Positions 46,356-47,125 of a DNA stretch of 47,125 nucleotides are shown in pieces. Every line of letters begins with the position of its first letter. The stretch's first letter is position 1. This DNA is from Ignavibacteria bacterium. Lineage in GTDB: Bacteria; Bacteroidota; Ignavibacteria; Ch128b. Where the stretch lies: positions 1 to 47,125 of the forward strand of contig JABLYA010000008.1 in assembly GCA_013177855.1 (NCBI GenBank), read 5' to 3'. The translations under genes and the position numbers were made by a program. Under the pieces are notes generated by a model that saw only the letters and a list, made by a program, of their open reading frames with translations, was not told the DNA's origin and ran no database searches.

Positions 46356-46742
46356 ATGAAATATTTAAAAAAAATTGAAGCATTTGCACAAGATATGATG
46401 TCAATTTCAACATCTATAAAACCAAATAGTTTTACAACAGGTAAAAATAATGCACAAAATATGATGTCGATACCTACAACAATAACAGATAAAATGGCTT
46501 TATATGAAAAACTACTTCAACCTTATTATGTTTATCTTAAAACGATAAAAGGAATATCAAACTTGTCACCAATTACATATGAACAAGTTGATGATTTTTT
46601 TGGTTTCTCATTTATAGTAAATTATAATAAAATTATGATATTAACAGATAAAATATCAGTATATATACTTATTAATGAACAATTTATACCTATAACAAAA
46701 CCTTTAGAGATTATAAAAATTATAGAAAGTGAAGCAATTTAA
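46356..46742 (+). CDS. Leader-bearing small protein with internal repeat
   Basis: 128 residues starting MKYLKKIEAFAQDMMSISTS. A short internal repeat (AQDMMSISTSIKP then AQNMMSIPTTITD) lies before a beta-rich C-terminal domain (YVYLKTIKGISNLSPITYEQ, FSFIVNYNKIMILTDKISVY). No family recognised. Confidence 0.6.
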   Translation: MKYLKKIEAFAQDMMSISTSIKPNSFTTGKNNAQNMMSIPTTITDKMALYEKLLQPYYVYLKTIKGISNLSPITYEQVDDFFGFSFIVNYNKIMILTDKISVYILINEQFIPITKPLEIIKIIESEAI

Positions 46743-46778
46743 ACTATTTACAAAAAGTAATATATAAAATATAAAATA

Positions 46779-46808
46779 TGGAGATAATTTTTTTATTTCC
46801 ATTTTTTT
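46779..46808 (+). terminator. Probable intrinsic terminator
   Basis: The stem TGGAGATAA / TTATTTCCA (one G-U pair) is followed by seven T, about 37 bases after the 46356 gene stop. The gap 46743-46903 has no other feature apart from a 12-codon ORF at 46834. Confidence 0.5.
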
Positions 46809-46903
46809 AATTTATTTTGTAAACTATTTATTATGGTATTTAACGATAGAACAGCAAACGTTGAATCGTAGGTGTTAAATAAATTTCAGCTCCAATTGAG
46901 GAT

Positions 46904-46990
46904 ATGAAAAATATAAAGGAATTTAGAGCATTAGATTATGATAAAGATAAATATAAAAAATATAAATTATCTATTCGGAAAAAGAAATGA
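46904..46990 (+). CDS. 28-residue leader-like micro-ORF
   Basis: MKNIKEFRALDYDKDKYKKY then KLSIRKKK. It has the leader style (MKNIKEF) and an ATGA overlap with the next gene, which supports real translation. Function unknown. Confidence 0.45.
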   Translation: MKNIKEFRALDYDKDKYKKYKLSIRKKK

Positions 46991-47125
46991 AAATGAAAGC
47001 ACATTTAAAAAAATCGTTAGAACTACTTGATAAGTACTTTAATGAAACCCCAAATCATATTATAGATAAAGAAATTTCATTCTTTGATAAATTGGATATT
47101 GAAGGAATATCATTTAATAAGTATA
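46987..47125 (+). CDS. Small phage protein, 3'-truncated by the window edge
   Basis: Starts MKMKAHLKKSLELLDKYFNE at ATG 46987 and is open to the window end (46 codons seen), with FFDKLDIEGISFNKY near the edge. Helical, acidic; the continuation is outside the window. Confidence 0.5.
   Translation, partial: MKMKAHLKKSLELLDKYFNETPNHIIDKEISFFDKLDIEGISFNKY

Overview
The window is a very AT-rich segment (roughly 25-30% G+C by eye) of a large, contractile-tailed (T4-like, myovirus) phage genome. The evidence is a long tail sheath protein beside its tail tube protein, a T4 gp32-type single-stranded DNA-binding protein, an Mre11/Rad50 (gp47/gp46) recombination nuclease, a DHFR, a very large MORN-like tail or baseplate protein, and many small compactly packed genes with ATGA or TAATG overlaps. 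A Bacteroidota host is plausible from the gene families (GKGTEWCTA/LRR proteins, the MGTRNLT family), but the sequence does not prove it. No tRNA, rRNA, integrase or transposase was recognised.

Layout. 1-6.1 kb: accessory genes, including two nearly identical LRR-repeat genes on opposite strands, a ParB-like protein, a tandemly duplicated possibly ADP-ribosyltransferase-like protein with a candidate -1 frameshift site, and a three-module Cys-rich protein. 6.1-11.9 kb: a gene graveyard, with a DNA methyltransferase remnant, a frameshifted HTH/DUF4268-like/T5orf172 nuclease, three copies of a small MFIGE gene (two broken at the same A8 tract), stray fragments, and a two-repeat CRISPR-like mini-array. 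12-16.3 kb: a conserved unknown gene and the fused Mre11-Rad50 protein. 16.3-18.4 kb: another decayed gene, then the most unusual locus. This is a small gene on the minus strand whose 3' end runs into an array of 36-bp repeats separated by mostly 29-31-bp unique spacers; gene and array are duplicated in tandem. 18.4-22 kb: a ClpC-like unfoldase, a small membrane protein, and a minimal A-family polymerase. 22-26.6 kb: tail sheath and tail tube. 26.6-35.2 kb: small genes, a MORN-like protein, a P-loop kinase, DHFR, membrane proteins, a DHH phosphoesterase and two proteins with N-terminal leaders. 35.5-42.6 kb: a membrane-anchored protein and a 2059-residue MORN-like structural protein. 42.6-47.1 kb: gp32 and a run of small leader-bearing genes.

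Two themes link the window. First, many otherwise unrelated proteins share a short N-terminal leader of the form MKyLKtYExF, often followed by an (I/L)xE motif. This resembles the capsid-targeting sequences and prohead-protease sites of T4 internal proteins, and suggests a set of proteins packaged in the head and injected. Second, the accessory regions contain many single-base frame disruptions, mostly at homopolymers, while the giant structural genes (1290, 1227 and 2059 codons) are intact. The breaks therefore look like biological decay or slippage rather than general sequence error, though that is not proven.

The best candidate for an undescribed system is the gene-plus-array locus at 17.2-18.4 kb with its satellite at 11.7 kb. 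It has CRISPR-like geometry and several spacers visibly richer in G+C than their surroundings, no recognisable cas gene in the window, and a repeat that is also the in-frame coding sequence of the adjacent gene's C-terminus.
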